64,000 nucleotides of DNA from Parastagonospora avenae f. sp. tritici 18332-5 (Eukaryota > Ascomycota > Dothideomycetes > Pleosporales > Phaeosphaeriaceae), in contig JAFJTR010000086.1 in NCBI GenBank assembly GCA_022559985.1, forward strand, positions 1 to 64,000, read 5' to 3'. Below are positions 42,801 to 54,463 of the stretch, piece by piece; position 1 is the stretch's first letter; each line of letters starts with the position of its first letter. The notes under the pieces are model-generated. The model saw nothing but the letters and a program-made list of their open reading frames with translations. It did not search any database and was not told where the DNA came from. The position numbers and the translations under genes were made by a program.

Positions 42801-44025
42801 CATGCAGTTTGTTGGGACAAGGCGCTCTTCATCCAACATGGCGTTGATAACACTTGACTTGCCAGCTCCCGTGTTGCCCACGACACCAACAATGCTGCGT
42901 TTCCTTGCGGCCTGGGGCATTAACTTGTCAATCGCTTCGACCCATGCTTGCGCATCTGCACTTTCAGGGTGCTGAGAAAAGCTTGACTTTAAGCGCTGTA
43001 GAACCTTTAGCGATTGCGTCACGCCTGCTTCAAGCAGAATCGGATCTTGCTGGGCAATGATCTCTCGGATAGGTCGATCCGTCGGCTTGACATCTTCTTG
43101 ACTTGCTTGCTCCGGTGATGGTTCTCGATTAAAATATCCTTCCGGGTTGAACATTGCCTGCGTATCTTCTTCCATGTGGTGATACACAGGATCCGGAATT
43201 TCCTCACCCTTTATAACGGCGTTGTCTAGTGAAGCCAATAGCGTTCGAGGCATCGCATCAGCCGCCCCATCATGGCGTGGGGGCAAGTCTATACCAGTGC
43301 GGGCAGTGCTTGAATCTTTGGAATCTGAAATGTGCGTTGGCGCTACTGTACTTGCTGATGAAGGCGTTGCTACCTGCTGCATAGAAACAACAGGTGGGTT
43401 TTCAGACGCTGCATCATCTGGTACGGGCCCCGTCGAGTGCAGGGAGTTGAGAGCTCTGAGCGAAAGCGAATCGTCATCTCGAGACTCTTCCTTCACACGA
43501 ACAGTGACAATGGGTGTTGTTGGAGGAATCTCGCGAGCAGATGTCGTTTGGGGAATATCGCGGGCAGGTGATGCCTCAGCATTTTCATAAAGACGCTGAG
43601 GTGTAGGCTGAGCATCGAGGGGGAGAGGGTCTGCCTGACAAGCTAAGAAAAGGACTAGGTTGCCGTTTGGCTCGAGAAAAGATTTGATTGTGTCGTCCAT
43701 TTCGACAGTGTTGCCCTTGAACCTAATGTGGAAGTCCACATCTCCACATCGCTTCTGGTAAGTATCGTGAATTTTCTGCATGGGGATTTTCTGAGTTCAA
43801 ATTAGCCTGTCTGTCATGCGGAGGACGCATTACCCAATGTCCTCAACATACCGCGTGTCCCACCATCCATACGAAATCTAGCTCGTCGAACACATCTTCT
43901 GGCGTTCTCTCGTGGCTCAGCACGCCTATCCAGCAACGCTTCGGTTTCAGATCCTGTGCAGGGATTGCTCTCCTCGCCCTTGCTTCGAATTCTTCCCAGT
44001 TCGTCATCGTTACAAATCCGCGCAT
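39855..44025 (-). CDS. Large dynamin-type nuclear GTPase (SLIP-GC-like)
   Basis: A giant P-loop GTPase, about 1364 residues. The long exon is 39855-43775; an intron 43776-43851 (GTATGT...ATGCAG) joins it in phase to a 5' exon with start ATG at 44023-44025 (or 44005-44007, MTNWEEF). After a ubiquitin-like N-terminal block and an acidic, Ser/Pro-rich linker, the GTPase has G1 GNTGAGKSS (near residue 360), G3 VDLPGVHDS and G4-like CSKTDD. It is split by long charged coiled-coil segments (EELYNQQRNLEKDIEAVKDD) and a bipartite basic signal (KKNKKRKK...KRRH), so nuclear location is likely. The layout is like the SLIP-GC/nuclear GTPase group within the dynamin superfamily, widespread and multi-copy in fungi. 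Its function there is not established. Confidence 0.85.
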
Positions 44026-45043
44026 CCGCGGACGTCGTCCTGCAACAATTGTGTGAGGTAACGCGATGCCTTTGCGCGTCACATGTACTAGCAATGCAAC
44101 GTGGGGTCTGGACACCGACGTACGGGTTGCGAGCGATGGCCAGCTCGAATGGGTGGTCAAAACGGATGTGAAGTGGGAATGGGAATGCAAAACGGGTGCC
44201 ACACGCGACGCGTAAAGTTTGGCCCCGCAAGCGCGCCTGACCACGTGATCAATGATCGCGCGTTCTTATTGGCCCAATGCCCTTTTCCACTTTTCACACC
44301 CGCCAGTATTCACATTTCGAATGCACCACCACGATACTGATGCGCTGCCGTCTAAACAGCGCCTGCACCGGGCAGCACGTTTTATCATCATTCACATGTT
44401 ATCGAATGATGAATATCCTCTTGTGCCGCCTACGATCGGGAGTTTGATAGTCTCTGACTTCACTTCTTTACAAATACTGCACCACAGGCTCATTCCTGTT
44501 TCGGCCGCGTCTAGCACATGCAGGAATATGCTGGAGATGTGGGAGATGTCCTGATCTGCATCTATACGCTGACCTTAACGCAGGCTATCCGGCTACAACA
44601 TGATGTGAACAGGAGCTTCCAATAGCCTGAAGCTATGCACAGGACTCTGCCGCCGAGACTGAAACTAGCAATGCTGTGTATACCTTCGGGCTGTTGAATG
44701 GGCTAATTACTGTTATAATCTGGTCGCTTTCCGTCGTAGGCGATAACTATAGTTGAATGCGACATGCGAAGTGTGTCGTGTAGCTCCGTTTTGCACACTG
44801 CAGTGCCGAAAGATGCTCCTGGAACATGCTTAATGAGGGAGACAAGCGCTTGTTCACAAGCAATGGTTTGCATTGCTCTATTTTGCGCGCCCGGCCACAG
44901 TTTCAAGTACTGGTGCTTAGATGCACAATGCTGCTGAATCTCTTTATGCAAGACATTGACCACAATTTCACATAGGACCTCAGCTAAGTCTGTCCTTATC
45001 TGATTCAGCGCTTTGCTCCCTTGTCTTCGACAACTCGTCCACA
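44026..45043. other. Intergenic; possible ATG-less minus-strand coding remnant
   Basis: Holds the divergent promoters of the GTPase and the HExxH protein. A minus-strand frame over 44703-45059 reads protein-like (ALNQIRTDLAEVLCEIVV, QYLKLWPGAQNRAMQTI), but it has no usable ATG and overlaps the next gene's start. It could be an exon or remnant. Confidence 0.4.
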
Positions 45044-46486
45044 ATGCTGCAATGCGCAAAATACTTACTTCCCAGAGCGGCGACGTTCATGTCTGCACAA
45101 TTTCAGAACCTAGTAATACCGATTATGACAGACCAGCAAACATCTGATAAGCGCACTGCGCCCGAAACCAGCTCCGGAATAAACAGTCTCATTGCAGCAG
45201 CGAACAAGAATGATCGATTCAAACTTCTTGAAGACGAACGCGTGCTAGCTGGGAACTTGGAGAACACCATACACCCCATATTCTCGTGGTTCGACTGCAA
45301 TGGGCCCATGAAGCAAATGCTTTGTCTTGCATCTCAATTCCTCGCTCACGACTCTGTCCTGATCTTTTTTGTACCTCTACTATATGGACGCGAATTAACG
45401 CGGAATGACACTAGGCCAAGGAGGACCGTCCTATCAGATCCTCTTGCACATGCCTCCGACTCAGAACGACAAGAAATGCTTGTGGGCGTACGACTAGCGC
45501 TACACTGCCTGGCGCACAGCATCGAGTTTCGCTTCATGAAGCCCGAAAAGCGAGTGTATGCTCGAACGCTAACAAAAACAGCCAAGGCAGTGCATACGCC
45601 AGCGTGTTCTGCCATATTTCAGCAGCGATTAGTTGCTGTGATCGAGATTACCGATCCCTTCCTGCATTTTTACCACGCCGATGACGGGTACAAGGCAAGC
45701 TCCCGCTGTGCACAGTTCCGTCATGACTTTCTGTTTGCATCCACGCTAATTCATGAGATTGCACATGCTGTAGGTGTTATGCGACGTGGAAATCTGATGG
45801 AACCATGTATCCACGTCGATGATCCGGATTCGGAGTGGGGCTATGCTTGGGAACAGTTCGTCTTCGGATGTGTGATCAATCCGCAGGACCGGAGCAAGCT
45901 TGGCACGAACCTCCTCATGCGAAAAGTATGGGGAGATGCCACCGTAGCAGAGGAGGCTGGAGGTAAGGAATACAGCGATGTGTCTATGTCCTATATTGCA
46001 CAGTGGTTCCGCCGAGAGACTTGGGACATAATTGCAAACTGGGGTCCCACAGCGGTACCTCCACCGACAGCTCATTTCAAAATACAAAGCTCGCGCAAGT
46101 ATGGGGCTTGGATTGTTTCCGCTGACTGTATAGCTATCAAACCAGACTTGGCTACTCTCCGCCGAGAATGGGAACGACAACGTGTGAGTCTCGATATTCT
46201 TAGTCGAGGAGCGGCAACTTCTTCCAAGATCTTTTGGCGCTTTCAGGACACAGCAAAACTGCAAAGGTCAAATGTGCAGATGCCAGCGCGTATACCTTGG
46301 TCATCTGGAAAGAATCAAGGCCATCAGGAGGCCATTCGCACTTCCAGCAAACCGGACTTAGTACCTGAATCGAAGTCCCCCAGTCGCCAGCAGACCCCAA
46401 CGAAGGGCCCAATCTCCACTTCTCGCAAGCGCAAAGCAGAAGTGGAGATTGAGATCTTCCGCACGATCAAAGTCCCAAAAGTGTAG
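45044..46486 (+). CDS. Putative HExxH metallopeptidase-like protein, nuclear
   Basis: A 480-residue intronless frame from ATG 45044; later in-frame Met codons exist at MSAQFQ and MTDQQT. The centre has FASTLIHEIAHAVGVMRRG (HExxH at about 237-241), the zinc-binding core of zincins, followed by a glutamate-bearing WGYAWEQFVFG that could give the third ligand. The C-terminal 120 residues are polar and end with a nuclear-signal-like SRKRKAEVE and a basic tail. Fungal genomes carry many such orphan HExxH proteins; sequence alone does not say whether it is an active protease. No secretion signal. The upstream region is shared with the giant GTPase. Confidence 0.75.
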   Translation: MLQCAKYLLPRAATFMSAQFQNLVIPIMTDQQTSDKRTAPETSSGINSLIAAANKNDRFKLLEDERVLAGNLENTIHPIFSWFDCNGPMKQMLCLASQFLAHDSVLIFFVPLLYGRELTRNDTRPRRTVLSDPLAHASDSERQEMLVGVRLALHCLAHSIEFRFMKPEKRVYARTLTKTAKAVHTPACSAIFQQRLVAVIEITDPFLHFYHADDGYKASSRCAQFRHDFLFASTLIHEIAHAVGVMRRGNLMEPCIHVDDPDSEWGYAWEQFVFGCVINPQDRSKLGTNLLMRKVWGDATVAEEAGGKEYSDVSMSYIAQWFRRETWDIIANWGPTAVPPPTAHFKIQSSRKYGAWIVSADCIAIKPDLATLRREWERQRVSLDILSRGAATSSKIFWRFQDTAKLQRSNVQMPARIPWSSGKNQGHQEAIRTSSKPDLVPESKSPSRQQTPTKGPISTSRKRKAEVEIEIFRTIKVPKV

Positions 46487-48556
46487 TACTGCCTGTTGAT
46501 CCATGAGTTCTCGTCCGATGTCTCAGATCACATCATCTTCACTATACACTACAAGCGCCGCCCCCAGTAGTGCCATCATATATTCCAAAAACGACAGGAC
46601 TGATAGCATCGCGCTCACCTCTAGATGTACGACAAACCAGCGGCACAGGGACTGTTCTACTCAGGTAGACATGCATGAATTCGCCCAAAGACGCCCATTG
46701 GGGGCTTCTCTTGCCTCCCAAACAGCGACAAGAAATTTGCAATACCCAATGAGCTGCAGATGTATTCCAAGACTATTGATGAGATGAGAGTATGCAGGGG
46801 TTTTCTATGGTCGCTTCGCGTTTTGCATATGGCAACCGTCTATACCTATCGCCATTCGTGGCGAATGTCATGATCGCCACGCCGAACAACGGCGCGCAAC
46901 AATGCCAACCTGAATCCACATCGTCCTTCAACTGTTGTCACACCATACCATGAAAGGGACGGAAGGATCACTATCTGTCCTATTTTTGGTATGATTCTCC
47001 ATGCCATTCGCTCCGGCCCGCGGGATGGGTCTGACAGGCTTGCACAGCCTCACTGCAGGCCGCTCATCACACAACCTAGCTGGTCCGCTGCATATCTGCA
47101 CTACAACACCATGTTGATGATCATAACCCTTGCGTACAAACGCAATTAACGGAGAGATTCCTTCTTTGGTTGAGAAGCGGCAGAGTTACTCGAGATTGCC
47201 AAGTTGGTGACATTCCAATTGCACCACCACGAACGGTCTGAATGATCATCTACCCTGCATCCACCTACACCGTTATGCGACTGATCGACGCAGTTGCATG
47301 GTTAATCTCCTATTTAAATACACCCGACTATGATTTTACCGGGTCGTGACCAGGCAGCACGAAATGAGTATACCAAGGTTGCGCTGTTGTGGCACCACAG
47401 CTTAGGCTAAGCTTTCCGCCCCCAAAAGCCCCCCGCGCTCCAGCTTGGAGCTATAGCTTTGAAGTTCATTTCGACATGTGACACGGTGTTGAATCTACGA
47501 GTCCCACAACCTCTCCGTAGTTTTCAATTATAATGAGCGATACGCTTCAGTGCGAATCTTAGCATCCGGCAAGTAGTTAACTCACTGATCAAAATACAAA
47601 TTTCACCCTCAAAATTCTTGAAACCATTTCGAAATCTTGATTCGATACTTATCTCCGTATCATCAATGTGCCATAAAAGTGTCACGTCGACCATAAGCAC
47701 CGGCCGCCATGCACGTCGTCCAAGCCACCATCAGCAGTAAGATTCCGACGGCAAGAAGCGAGGGAGTACAAACGTCCATATGCATGTGCTAGTCTACGCT
47801 TTTGCCGGAATGAGACCTGCATTCGGTTTAATGTACCCTATCAAACTACCTTGCTGCCCGCATTCAAATCTCCGCTGCTTCAAGGCTCACCACAAGGCAT
47901 TTTCCTTCATGTCATGCGGTAGTTGAGGGATACGACCCGGAATTATGGATGTATACAGGATGTCGCACATCACCTTACCTTTTGAGAGGAACGGTCATAC
48001 ATGGCATGGGGGCGGTGTTACCTCTTTTGGCTATTGTTAATGTGTCTCCTCGTTCTTAATAGGCTTGTTCGGAGTGCGGCACGTGATCGCAAGAAATGTG
48101 TAAGATGGGGCTGATATGCAATTGTCCTGAAGTGGTGGGGTAGTGACATACACACAATGGGTGTGGACCATCAGAAAGTGGGCCAGGAACTTGCTGGTAC
48201 ACCGCCAGAAGTCCTCCGGAGTCCTCACGCAAAATGTCGTCTGTTATCAATTAGCGGTGTCAAACATTGATGTTGAGCCATAGCATGGCTTTGTACTTCT
48301 TTCGGTTGACATCGAACGTAGAATTGGCTTAGGAGTTTGAGCACTTCTGTGTTATACACAATGGATCATGTGCTCTTCAAGATCGTATTTAGTCAAGTAT
48401 ATACAAGAAGGAATTGTAAAATCGTGCCGGGAATTGAGGCTCCACGTCTGATTTCCCCACATAGTCCAAAAGCGAGGGTATCTTGAAAATGATAACAAGG
48501 CTTTGCAGCTCGTAAATCATGTGAGGTGACAAAAGAAAAGTCATCAATCAGTTCAT
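46487..48556. other. Long gene-free stretch
   Basis: About 2.1 kb. From about 46790 to 48030 no frame of 60 codons is open on either strand. The composition is somewhat AT-rich with no tandem repeat visible by eye. A T/A-rich Pol II leader, an unannotated ncRNA or old transposon sequence are all possible. Confidence 0.5.
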
Positions 48557-49939
48557 TCAGCCACTTCCAGGATTTCTCCATCGAGCCTCCAACTCTCTTG
48601 CTCTTTCGGTTGCCTCTGCCCTTCTTCTTGCATGCGCTTCTGCTTGACTCTGTGCGTAGTCTGGCAACTCCTCATCTAGTGTGTCCTCATCTTCTAAGCC
48701 AAGCAGCTCGAGTTCTCTGTTCACCGCAGCCATGTGAGGGCTTTGTTGTAATTGTAGCGAATCTTCGTTTCGTGGGGGACTGAATGAGAAGCCTGATACA
48801 GCCTGGTTTGTGAAAGGAGGTGGTTCAAAGTTCTGCCAGTCGGTTCGTAGTTGTCGAGGTGTCGTGGTCTGCTCGTTTCGAAACGGCAGTGGGATAACAT
48901 CGTTCGCGCTTCGTCGGGCGAACAGTGAGCCTCGAAGCTGAGGTGGGTCGTTTGGTGAGAGAGGGTCTGCGTCTTCTGGCAGGCCGGTTGTGGCTTGTAC
49001 GAACAGTGAAAACTGCGAAGGATCGCTGAACGAATCTGTAGGCGACAGCCAAGTGTATGGCCGCGGTCTATTTGAGACTCCCTCGCGCATTGTGGGACTG
49101 GCTTTGCTGTTCTCACTAGGAAAAGTGCGGGAGCGAGACGGTGTCGTGTCAAGGTTGGTACTGGGTGATAAAGGGCGTGGTTGGTGGGCGAAATATGTAG
49201 TGTCTAAAGACTGCTGTAGTGGTGGAGTATACGGCTGATATATCATGGCATCTGGATAGTTCGCGGCTGCTGAGCTGGCGCGAGGAGCTCTTGATTGCGT
49301 TGAAGGCGCAGCCTGGCCATACTCGTACGGTGAGCTAGGCATACTACGGGAATGTGCATGATCCCATGAGGTGTGCGTCTGTACACTTAGATTGGCGCCA
49401 GAAGCGGAATGCCGCTGGCTCGAATGATGTGGTTGATATGGTTGGGGTGACAGGCGGGTAGGATCCAAATGACTCGAAGGGGAACGTCCAAGCCATGAGC
49501 GTAAGTAAGCCGGCCTTCGTCTCTTCCTTTCAGATTCTGTTGGTGAGGGCGGCAGCGCTTTGTTCAAATCGATGGTAGTGGATATGGACGGTATAAGCGC
49601 AAGAGACCTCGTCGACCCCGACTGATTGGAGCCGGTGCTCCTCCGATGATTTGTCTCTCGATATGCTGATTGCTCAGAAGGGCGAATGGAACCTTCTTGT
49701 TGTCTGGTAGAGCTCGACATGTTGAACCATAACTCGTTCTCTGTGTTAGCCGAGCTTCTAGGTCTTTGATGGTCATGATGGGCCATGGTCAATTGCTCTT
49801 GGCCTTCGGCGCAACAAAGAATACTTCGAATTCGGAGGGAGCTCAAAATGGAGTCGGATTCCACTGGTGCCGACTGCCCACCGGGTATATGATTTGCGAC
49901 CGATGTGAGGATAGTCAGCAATTGTGCGTCTGGTAACAT
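48557..49939 (-). CDS. Disordered Ser/Pro-rich protein with conserved helical end
   Basis: A 460-residue intronless frame from ATG 49937-49939. Almost all of it is Ser/Pro/Gln/Arg-rich and disordered, with proline-directed phosphorylation-type sites (TPSRSRTF, LSPTDSF). The only conserved-looking parts are DLNKALPPSPTESERKRRRP near residue 130 and the C-terminal ELPDYAQSQAEAHARRRAEA...ARELEARWR, a pattern seen in many fungal adaptor-like proteins of unknown role. The start might be downstream at MAHHDHQ or MSSSTRQ, since the first 50 residues are less typical. Confidence 0.7.
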   Translation of the reverse strand: MLPDAQLLTILTSVANHIPGGQSAPVESDSILSSLRIRSILCCAEGQEQLTMAHHDHQRPRSSANTENELWFNMSSSTRQQEGSIRPSEQSAYRETNHRRSTGSNQSGSTRSLALIPSISTTIDLNKALPPSPTESERKRRRPAYLRSWLGRSPSSHLDPTRLSPQPYQPHHSSQRHSASGANLSVQTHTSWDHAHSRSMPSSPYEYGQAAPSTQSRAPRASSAAANYPDAMIYQPYTPPLQQSLDTTYFAHQPRPLSPSTNLDTTPSRSRTFPSENSKASPTMREGVSNRPRPYTWLSPTDSFSDPSQFSLFVQATTGLPEDADPLSPNDPPQLRGSLFARRSANDVIPLPFRNEQTTTPRQLRTDWQNFEPPPFTNQAVSGFSFSPPRNEDSLQLQQSPHMAAVNRELELLGLEDEDTLDEELPDYAQSQAEAHARRRAEATERARELEARWRNPGSG

Positions 49940-52782
49940 CTCACAGTCTCAGGTGGGGGTGTATAAAGACTGCAGCTGCACTCCGGAATGTACAAGGATG
50001 AATCTTAGGGGAGCACTGTGAGGTGTGGTGACCAAATGCAGTAGTCTGCCCAGGTGGCATGCGCTAATGCTGCACAAAGACGGGAGTCAGCCAGCTTTCA
50101 AGATGATATGAGCCAATTCGAGATTCCGGTTGCCTGCAGTTCCAGCTTGTATGTATCCCGAGAGTACGGTCCGAAGAATAGGACAAGTCGAGGTATCTGT
50201 AGGGGCTAGCTGATCATTGTAACGGGATGCGAGGCGCAGGGGTGCGGCGAGCGATATCCGACAAGGTTCAGTATGTACATAGAGCTCGCAAGAGAAGAGT
50301 CCTTGCAGCCGACTGGAATCGTGGCGGCCTTGATGATTCTATACTTCAAGATAACTATGCATGGGGGATGGGACCGAAGATGTCTTCACGGAGATTGTTG
50401 CGAGACAGCTCATGACCAGGTACTCCGTACTTGATCTGAGTTTGGAAGGATCTGAGGTGCCCGGTTGGCCTGAGATGTTGGGCCATAGCTCAGGCGAGGC
50501 TTCAGAAGCTAGCAAGCGACGGATGCGGAACTGTGCGAGGCGTTGGATTTGGTGGACTAGGCGCAGTAAGGCGTGCGGCGAGGCTCAAATTGGTACATGG
50601 TCACTTGGACAGGCGAAATAGACTGATTTCCCCCCGCCATCTCAGCATGAAACCCGACGATACTAAACAACTCTTCGGGCGTTACGCTCGGTTGCATGCG
50701 CTGAGTACAGCAAACTCTCGTCAAGTGGGTGGCGATGAGGCTAACATGAGATGAAAGACGGGTACACGCGTGCACTGCCCCTCCTAATTTTAGGAGCGCG
50801 CTAGTCCGGCTTTAGCAAGCTACAGATGGAGGTCCCGAGCCCACCCCTGTCTCTTCGTACATTCTTTCTCGCCGACATCCCTTGTCGACAATTTCGACAT
50901 CTGAGGGGCGATGTGATGACGGGTCTTTCAATGATGATCAAGCAAGCTTCCTTGACAGTGCTGATAATCCTATATTGTTGCCACCTTCGCCACATGCACC
51001 TCCCACATTCATTCAGACAACAAGCTTTGAGTTACAAAGAAGCAAAACAGCTTTCTTGCAGCTTTGTTGATCGATCGTCACATTCATATTTACATGCATG
51101 AACAAAGCCAAGAACGCTATGGCTGCTCAGTTCTCACTTGTCTAACTCACTTTGTATAGGAAAAGCTTCCAACTACATACTCCGTAACTACCGCGCGCTT
51201 GCGCATGCCATGAGCGTTACACTTTCGTCACCAGACGGCCCCAGTACCTCTAGTTAGAGCGTTGTTGGCTTTGAACCTGGAAATTTAGCGAATGCGACAG
51301 ATGTTGGACGCCTGATCGCATGATTCGGCAACATCTGTAATGCATCCAGATGACAGCATTCTTGTTCACTAAGAATCGACATCAAAGCCCATGGTTCACG
51401 GCTGTGATTGAGAAGCACGGCTCAGTACAGGATTACGCCTGCATCAAGCATCTCGATCATGCAGTAGTAGCATCATGGCCGCTGTCCAAGTACTTTCTGT
51501 CTGTGGCTCCTGGATTTTGACACAAGACGGCTACCACAACGCACGTTCTCTTCAAGAGTGTGTAGTCGCCGACCAACGACCAACCTTGTGGGTCGAATCC
51601 ATCGACTGAACGTTCCATCCAGTGTTGTTACTTTCACCCTTGCATCGGCGTTTTTTTTGCGTGCCAAGGGAACTTTGCAATTCCACTTGACAGGCACATA
51701 CGCGTGCTAAGTCCGTTTTGTAGTGTCAAGATGTGGAGGTGTCCTCAGGAATTGTCAACAGAAACCAGGAGCGATGCATCAAAGGCCAGTCACAATTTGT
51801 GCTCCGTCTGCTGCCATGGTGGTTCGAGAGAATGTACAGGCGTCTTCTCGTGGTGTCAATTGAAAAGTGTAAGACAAGTCGACCAAGCGCTGTACATGAA
51901 CCGTATTGCGGGTACGGCCCTGGGCCCCTCAAGCACTCGCATCGGCTAAGTCCGACCGTTTGAAGTCCTCGCAATGCAGACCGCGCATACACGACTAAAC
52001 GAATCCAATCACGGAGACATGCCCTGTAGAGGCCATTATATCCTGAGTCTGTTGGATATCACAGATTGATGCCCAGCCTTCATTTTGGATGCTCGTCGCG
52101 TCTCGCGAAACGTCCCACCGTTGATTCGCATGATATTGGGTCCACAGTATTGTCCACAAGATCACCACAGCTTTGATCATTGCGCTGTGCAAGACGTTCA
52201 GGGATGCAAAGAACTGACGCACAAGCACTTCGGTCTCATGGCTGCGCTTGCAGATTTAGAAATGTCATTTTACTAAGCGGCAAGTTTAAGGTTGCAATCG
52301 GGCCTTGAACTCAGCACATCCATGCAACAAACACTTTCCCCAGATCGACGAAGAATTAGCCATCACTAGGACGATAAGCAATCGTTCGCGCTCTATCCAG
52401 TTTCTAGCGGCCGTTAGGTAGACTAGCTATTATGTTCATGGGAGCCTGCATCGACTGGACAACTAATTAGAATATCATCAGGCTGAGTTGAACAATGCCT
52501 CCCCACATCCATAGTAGTGCTCATAGTTCAGATACAACGCCCGCGATTACTGCAACACCTGGTGCCGTCCAACAACATTACGTTAGACGTTGGTAAGGAG
52601 TCCAACGCGCCGGGCGTGAGAGGCCTGAGGCATCCCTCAGCTGACGGGCTCTACGTCACGGTTGAATGCATCAGCCTTGTTTCACTGCGCAGCCGCGAAC
52701 CTCAAAACGGAAAGTCTGAAATGGAACACAAAAGGAATTCTGGAGGATTGAAGGTATACTGTTTACACACGCAACAACGTAA
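49940..52782. other. Longest gene-free stretch in the window
   Basis: About 2.8 kb. Only short, overlapping frames of random composition occur on both strands. No splice-linked exon set, tandem repeat or transposase motif could be recognised. Confidence 0.5.
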
Positions 52783-53712
52783 TCACACTTGAGTAGCATG
52801 GCCCCTGCTACCTTTCGCCCGTACAGGCCTCTGAATCTCCAGCACACTTGCAGACCAAGTATCGGATCCACTATCGAGTCTCATCGTCTTTTCGCGGAGA
52901 CCTTGATCCCGTCGAGTTTCCAGTCTGGCTGCTATCATGTTCCGTCCCATGATCGCGAAGCGCACGATGAAGAAGACGGCTGTCATGCCAGCCGCATACC
53001 CGAGCACATGTAGCACGATGCTCGTGCTGCCATGCGCAGGGTTCATCCACTCGTACACGTAAAAACCTTGCATATATCTCGTGAGGTACGATAGACCAAG
53101 ATATACACTGAGGACCAGCAGGACGATCGAAAGATGAGACACTGGTGGCGGAGCAGTTGCTGGGAGGACAATTTCAGTGATGGCGAAGACACTGTTGAGG
53201 CCGTGGACGGAGAGATTCATCCACTGTTCAAACCGCCCCGCTGGCCATCCAGAGTTCATCGTACCCCAGAACACTATCGTAACGAGGAACGGGAAACAAG
53301 TGATGGTCGAGTAGTAAAGACTGTGCGCAAGCTGGAACGCCTTTGGCCACTTGTGAAGCCAGGTCTGCTGTCGGAATGCAAACACAAAAGTATGCACGCT
53401 GGAGACGAGGAAGTAAAACCCAAGGGACCAGAAGGTAAGGTATGTGAAGAAGCTGAAGGATTGCCCGATCGCGGCGTTGGACTGCTGAATCGTATAGCTG
53501 CCGATGTTTACGTCCTTAAGATTGATCGTCGCAGTGTTGTTGGCGAGCCATGCATAGCATATGGTGATAGCTACGAAGCTGTACAGGCTCAAGATTGCGC
53601 GTATGCTGGCAAGAACCAGAGGCGAGACGAATTGTGATCGGACAAAGGTCTTTTTTGGATCGAACCCAATGGCTGAATCAATACCCCAGGCTTCCCATGA
53701 GAAAAGCTTCAT
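52783..53712 (-). CDS. FAR-17a/AIG1-like membrane protein
   Basis: A 309-residue, intronless six-helix membrane protein from ATG 53710-53712. It fits the FAR-17a/AIG1 family: a membrane Asn/Thr- and His-containing core with VHGLNSVFAITEI (His in the fifth helix) and LGLSYLTRYMQGFYVYEW. Animal members (AIG1, ADTRP) hydrolyse fatty-acid esters of hydroxy fatty acids with a threonine/histidine pair; the fungal substrate is unknown. Hydrophobic segments lie at about residues 37-57, 85-110, 128-152, 168-185, 193-212 and 232-255. The C-terminal 50 residues are polar and cytosolic-like. Confidence 0.85.
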   Translation of the reverse strand: MKLFSWEAWGIDSAIGFDPKKTFVRSQFVSPLVLASIRAILSLYSFVAITICYAWLANNTATINLKDVNIGSYTIQQSNAAIGQSFSFFTYLTFWSLGFYFLVSSVHTFVFAFRQQTWLHKWPKAFQLAHSLYYSTITCFPFLVTIVFWGTMNSGWPAGRFEQWMNLSVHGLNSVFAITEIVLPATAPPPVSHLSIVLLVLSVYLGLSYLTRYMQGFYVYEWMNPAHGSTSIVLHVLGYAAGMTAVFFIVRFAIMGRNMIAARLETRRDQGLREKTMRLDSGSDTWSASVLEIQRPVRAKGSRGHATQV

Positions 53713-54463
53713 GTTGAAGTCGAGGTTCGCGAAGCGATTGAAGGTATGGACAAACGCACACCGCCAAAGAAGCTATTTGATCGACTTGTACAGGGAGCAG
53801 GTGAGTGTAATCCGCCTGGCATTCTACTGCAATATATACAGTCGACAGACCTTTCAGCTAATATCACGCATATAGTTCCTTGCAAGCCACGTACCAGATA
53901 TGTCGCCCATCGCTGCATCCACGCACACTACGTGAGTACGGTCACAGCGACGCCGCAACGCATCTACAACGCCTCTATCTGCAGTCCAATAGCTATACTA
54001 AGTCTTTGCCTACCATGCTCCTTCCAGGAGACGCTTTCAGCTTCGCGAGCCAGCCCCACGCCAGCCCTACCACACTAAAAGCCCAACACACGCGACGTGA
54101 TTGCCTACGCACGATGCTTTTAGATGTTAGCGAGATGAAGCGTGCATACTGGTCAAAAACCAAGATCGGCGTGCCCGTTAGACAAATCTGTGGAGGGCTG
54201 AAAGCACCACAATAAGCGGTGACTAGTAGAGCTGAAGATGGCGCGATGCCAGTTAAAGTAAGGCTGGTGAAAGGCTAGACTTGATGCGGTTAAAATTGAC
54301 AGCACGCGAAAGAGCCTCATCGAACGATTGTTTTTCAGTGTAGATTGGACGCTTTAACTTTATTGTAAGTATGCAGCTTTTTGTTCTCGAACCTCAGTAT
54401 CGCATTGCAACTTTCAGCCTCATTTTCCCTGCGCATCTGACTCAGTTCTCGTTAAATATTGCC
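53713..54463. other. Intergenic, no gene seen
   Basis: About 750 bp; the short plus-strand frames here have no splice support. Confidence 0.5.

Noticed and set aside
49940..52782. Transposase or reverse transcriptase relic
   Set aside because: No catalytic motif (DDE, YxDD, zinc knuckle) or terminal repeat could be seen.
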